This document shows, piece by piece, positions 62,438 through 64,000 of a stretch of DNA of 64,000 nucleotides. The position numbers and the translations under genes were made by a program. The stretch lies in contig NZ_JBGCCH010000022.1 of NCBI RefSeq assembly GCF_041261205.1, positions 92,292-156,291 of the forward strand, written 5' to 3'. The notes below the pieces were generated by a model, which made no database searches, was not told the DNA's origin, and was given only the letters and a program-made list of their open reading frames with translations. The stretch is from Catenulispora sp. MAP5-51. Its GTDB lineage: Bacteria; Actinomycetota; Actinomycetes; Streptomycetales; Catenulisporaceae. Every line of letters begins with the position of its first letter. Positions within the stretch are counted from its first letter, which is position 1.

Positions 62438-63538
62438 GTGATATCCGCTCGCAGAATCCTGATCGTGGCCGCCGCCGGCGCGCTGAGCCTGACCGCGCTG
62501 AGCGCCTGCTCGTCCTCCAAGAGCTCCTCCGCCTCGTCCGCCTCCGGCGGCGGGAAGACCACCCAGCACGTCACGCTGATGGTCGGCGGCATCGACAAGC
62601 AGATCTACCTGCCGTACAAGCTGGCCGACCAGCTGGGCTTCTACAAGAAGCACAACGTCGACGTCACCTTGAGCACCGAGCAGGACGGCGGCGTCGGCGC
62701 CGAGGACGCCATGGTCTCCGGCCAGGTGGACATGGCCGGCGCCTGGTACAACCACGCGATCGACTTCCAGATGAAGCACAAGAACGTCGAGGACGTGGTG
62801 CAGCTGTCCGGGGCGCCGGGCGAGCGCGAGATGTGCGCGAACAAGGCGAACGTCCACAGCGGCGCGGACTTCGCGGGCAAGACGATGGGCGTCACCGACC
62901 TCGGCTCGGGCACCGACACCCTGACCCAGCTGCTGGCCGCGCAGGCCGGCATCGCCAAGGACAAGTTCAGCCGCACCGGCGTCGGCGCCGGCTCCACGGC
63001 CCTGGCCGCGCTGAAGAACGGCTCCATCTCCTGCGTCATGACCACCCAGCCGACGGTCACCGCCATCGAGAAGGAGAACCTCGGCTACTCCGCGATCGAC
63101 CTGGCCACCACCGACGGCGCCAACAAGGCGCTGGGCGGCGCCTGGCCCGCCGCCGGCGTCCTGGCCCGCACCGACTGGGTCAACAAGAACCCTGAGGCGG
63201 TGCAGGACGTGGTGGACGCCCTGGTGGACACCATGCACTGGATCAACACGCACTCCGCGACGGACATCGCCAACGCACTGCCGGCGTCCTACACGAGCAA
63301 CACGACCATCACCAAGGCCGACTACATCACGGCCCTGACCATGGACAAGGGCCAGTTCCTGCCCGACGGCATCATGCCGGCCGGCGGCCCGAAGGTGGTG
63401 CTGGCCACCGAGAAGCTGATCGGCAACGCCGACGACTCGGTCAACCTGGGCACCACGTTCACGAACACCTTCGCGATCAAGGCCAACCAGCTGGACGGCT
63501 TCACGACCACCACGACGCCGGCGGGCCCGACCGGCTGA
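62438..63538 (+). CDS. ABC importer substrate-binding lipoprotein (NMT1/TauA-like)
   Basis: 366 residues from GTG 62438. Signal peptide with lipobox LSLTALSACSSS, a Ser/Gly linker, and an NMT1/THI5-like binding domain (LPYKLADQLGFYKKHNVDVTL; EDAMVSGQVDMAGAWYNHAIDFQ; KTMGVTDLGSGTDTLTQLLAAQAGI; AALKNGSISCVMTTQPTV). The ligand is not certain; control by a CitA-like kinase, if real, favours a carboxylate. A strong terminator follows. Confidence 0.92.
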   Translation: MISARRILIVAAAGALSLTALSACSSSKSSSASSASGGGKTTQHVTLMVGGIDKQIYLPYKLADQLGFYKKHNVDVTLSTEQDGGVGAEDAMVSGQVDMAGAWYNHAIDFQMKHKNVEDVVQLSGAPGEREMCANKANVHSGADFAGKTMGVTDLGSGTDTLTQLLAAQAGIAKDKFSRTGVGAGSTALAALKNGSISCVMTTQPTVTAIEKENLGYSAIDLATTDGANKALGGAWPAAGVLARTDWVNKNPEAVQDVVDALVDTMHWINTHSATDIANALPASYTSNTTITKADYITALTMDKGQFLPDGIMPAGGPKVVLATEKLIGNADDSVNLGTTFTNTFAIKANQLDGFTTTTTPAGPTG

Positions 63539-63615
63539 GCCGAAGGCCGCCACACCGGCGGTCGCACCGACCGATCCCAGCGCGCCCGGGTTCACTCCCC
63601 TCGCCCGGGCCGGAG

Positions 63616-63655
63616 CCGCCGCCTGCCGAGTTCGCTCGGCGGGCGGCGGTTTTTT
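63616..63655 (+). terminator. Canonical Rho-independent terminator of the TauABC-like operon
   Basis: 15-bp stem CCGCCGCCTGCCGAG / CTCGGCGGGCGGCGG (one G-T pair) with loop TTCG and a six-T run at 63650-63655. The textbook form is rare in such a G/C-rich genome. Confidence 0.9.
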
Positions 63656-63738
63656 GGGTGCTTGTGACTTAGGTGTGGGCCAGTGTGGCTGAGCTGGCTG
63701 GCTGCGGTTTGTTCGGGGGTTGACAGTCACAGGCGACC

Positions 63739-63816
63739 TTGACTGTCGCCCTTGACTGTCGCCTTTGACTGTCGCCCTTGACTGTCGCCCTTGACTGTCG
63801 CCTTTGACTGCCGCAG
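63739..63816. repeat. Six tandem 13-bp repeats (TTGACTGTCGCCY)
   Basis: Units at 63739, 63752, 63765, 63778, 63791 and 63804; five are TTGACTGTCGCCC or ...CCT and the last is TTGACTGCCGCAG. A related TTGACAGTCACAGG lies just upstream. Units are contiguous, not separated by spacers, so this is not a CRISPR array. No gene is associated; each unit begins with a -35-like TTGAC. Confidence 0.9.
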
Positions 63817-63912
63817 TAAACAGCACCACCTACCCAGACCATCAGCAGCCGACGCGCGTCGCCCACCACCCCACAACCGCGCCACCCTGCGGATCCCGCA
63901 AACCATGCGCGA

Positions 63913-64000
63913 GTCGGGTCGCCCCGGGCGTCTCAGCCCGGGGCTCCCACAGAACCGTGCGTAACAGTCTCCCGTTACACGGCTCTTGTCGTTCTGGTCA
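63913..64000 (-). mobile_element. 3' end of a group II intron (domains V and VI), continuing beyond the window
   Basis: Read on the minus strand, 63985-63952 is a 34-base hairpin with the hallmarks of group II intron domain V: it begins GAGCCGTG, with the AGC triad, has a GAGA tetraloop and a two-base bulge on the 3' side, and ends CACGGTTC. A G/C-rich hairpin follows (GCCCCGGGC-TGAGAC-GCCCGGGGC) as domain VI, then CGACCCGAC, a usual 3' end, which places the intron boundary at about 63913. The intron body and any reverse transcriptase gene lie to the right, outside the window. Confidence 0.8.

Noticed and set aside
63739..63816. CRISPR array
   Set aside because: Repeats are only 13 bp and contiguous, with no spacers and no cas genes.

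Overview
This is high-GC actinomycete DNA. The evidence is strong G/C bias at third codon positions, an RbpA gene, XRE-TPR and TetR regulators, a SigE-type sigma factor and many secreted proteins with Ser/Thr/Pro linkers. A Streptomyces- or Catenulispora-like organism fits, but nothing in the window fixes the genus. Most of it is ordinary chromosome: MFS pumps with TetR regulators, ABC transporters, argS, secreted carbohydrate-active enzymes, a two-component system and a formate-dehydrogenase-like molybdoprotein.

Layout. 0-8.7 kb: end of a class-V aminotransferase, an Asp/Glu racemase homologue, hypotheticals, a TetR/MFS pair with a clear palindromic operator, a DHFR-family reductase, and a SigE-type sigma factor with its membrane partner. 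8.8-17.3 kb: GH16 glucanase, two-gene ABC exporter, HAD phosphatase, DUF3224, argS, MFS pump plus TetR. 17.4-28.0 kb: the accessory region described below. 28-34 kb: RecQ helicase, a large DUF4091/discoidin-domain glycosidase and L-rhamnose mutarotase. 34-41.4 kb: two tiny secreted two-cysteine proteins, an integrase remnant, a secreted intradiol dioxygenase with a chitin-binding tail, an AraC regulator, an S1 protease, an STM4014/STM4015 pair, and a deletion scar between a GntR regulator and a bile-acid-symporter-like gene. 41.4-49.5 kb: HAD phosphatase, methyltransferase, and a peptide ABC operon preceded by a cysteine-type leader peptide. 49.6-64 kb: ATP-grasp/methyltransferase pair, pentapeptide protein, S9 peptidase, GNAT, FdhF/YdeP-like protein, RbpA, a CitA/CitB-like two-component system divergent from a TauABC-like importer, 13-bp tandem repeats, and the 3' end of a group II intron at the right edge.

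The most interesting part is 20.1-28.0 kb. A tight same-strand operon encodes a double-cupin/methionyl-tRNA-synthetase-like protein, a D-amino-acid-oxidase-like flavoenzyme and a lysine/ornithine N-hydroxylase. These are the three activities known to make hydrazino acids: N6-hydroxylysine is formed, coupled to a second amino acid with creation of an N-N bond, then cleaved to a hydrazino acid plus allysine. The same operon continues through a possible 46-codon ORF (ATGA overlap) into one protein that joins an arginine:X amidinotransferase to an ornithine-type aminotransferase. I know of no characterised pathway with this combination. I infer a hydrazine-derived product that is amidinated, with the aminotransferase disposing of ornithine and/or allysine. 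A free-standing Trbp111/CsaA-like tRNA-binding domain lies just upstream, an odd partner for a synthetase-like enzyme thought not to use tRNA. A divergent XRE-TPR regulator, several palindromes and hairpins, and a terminator frame the cluster.
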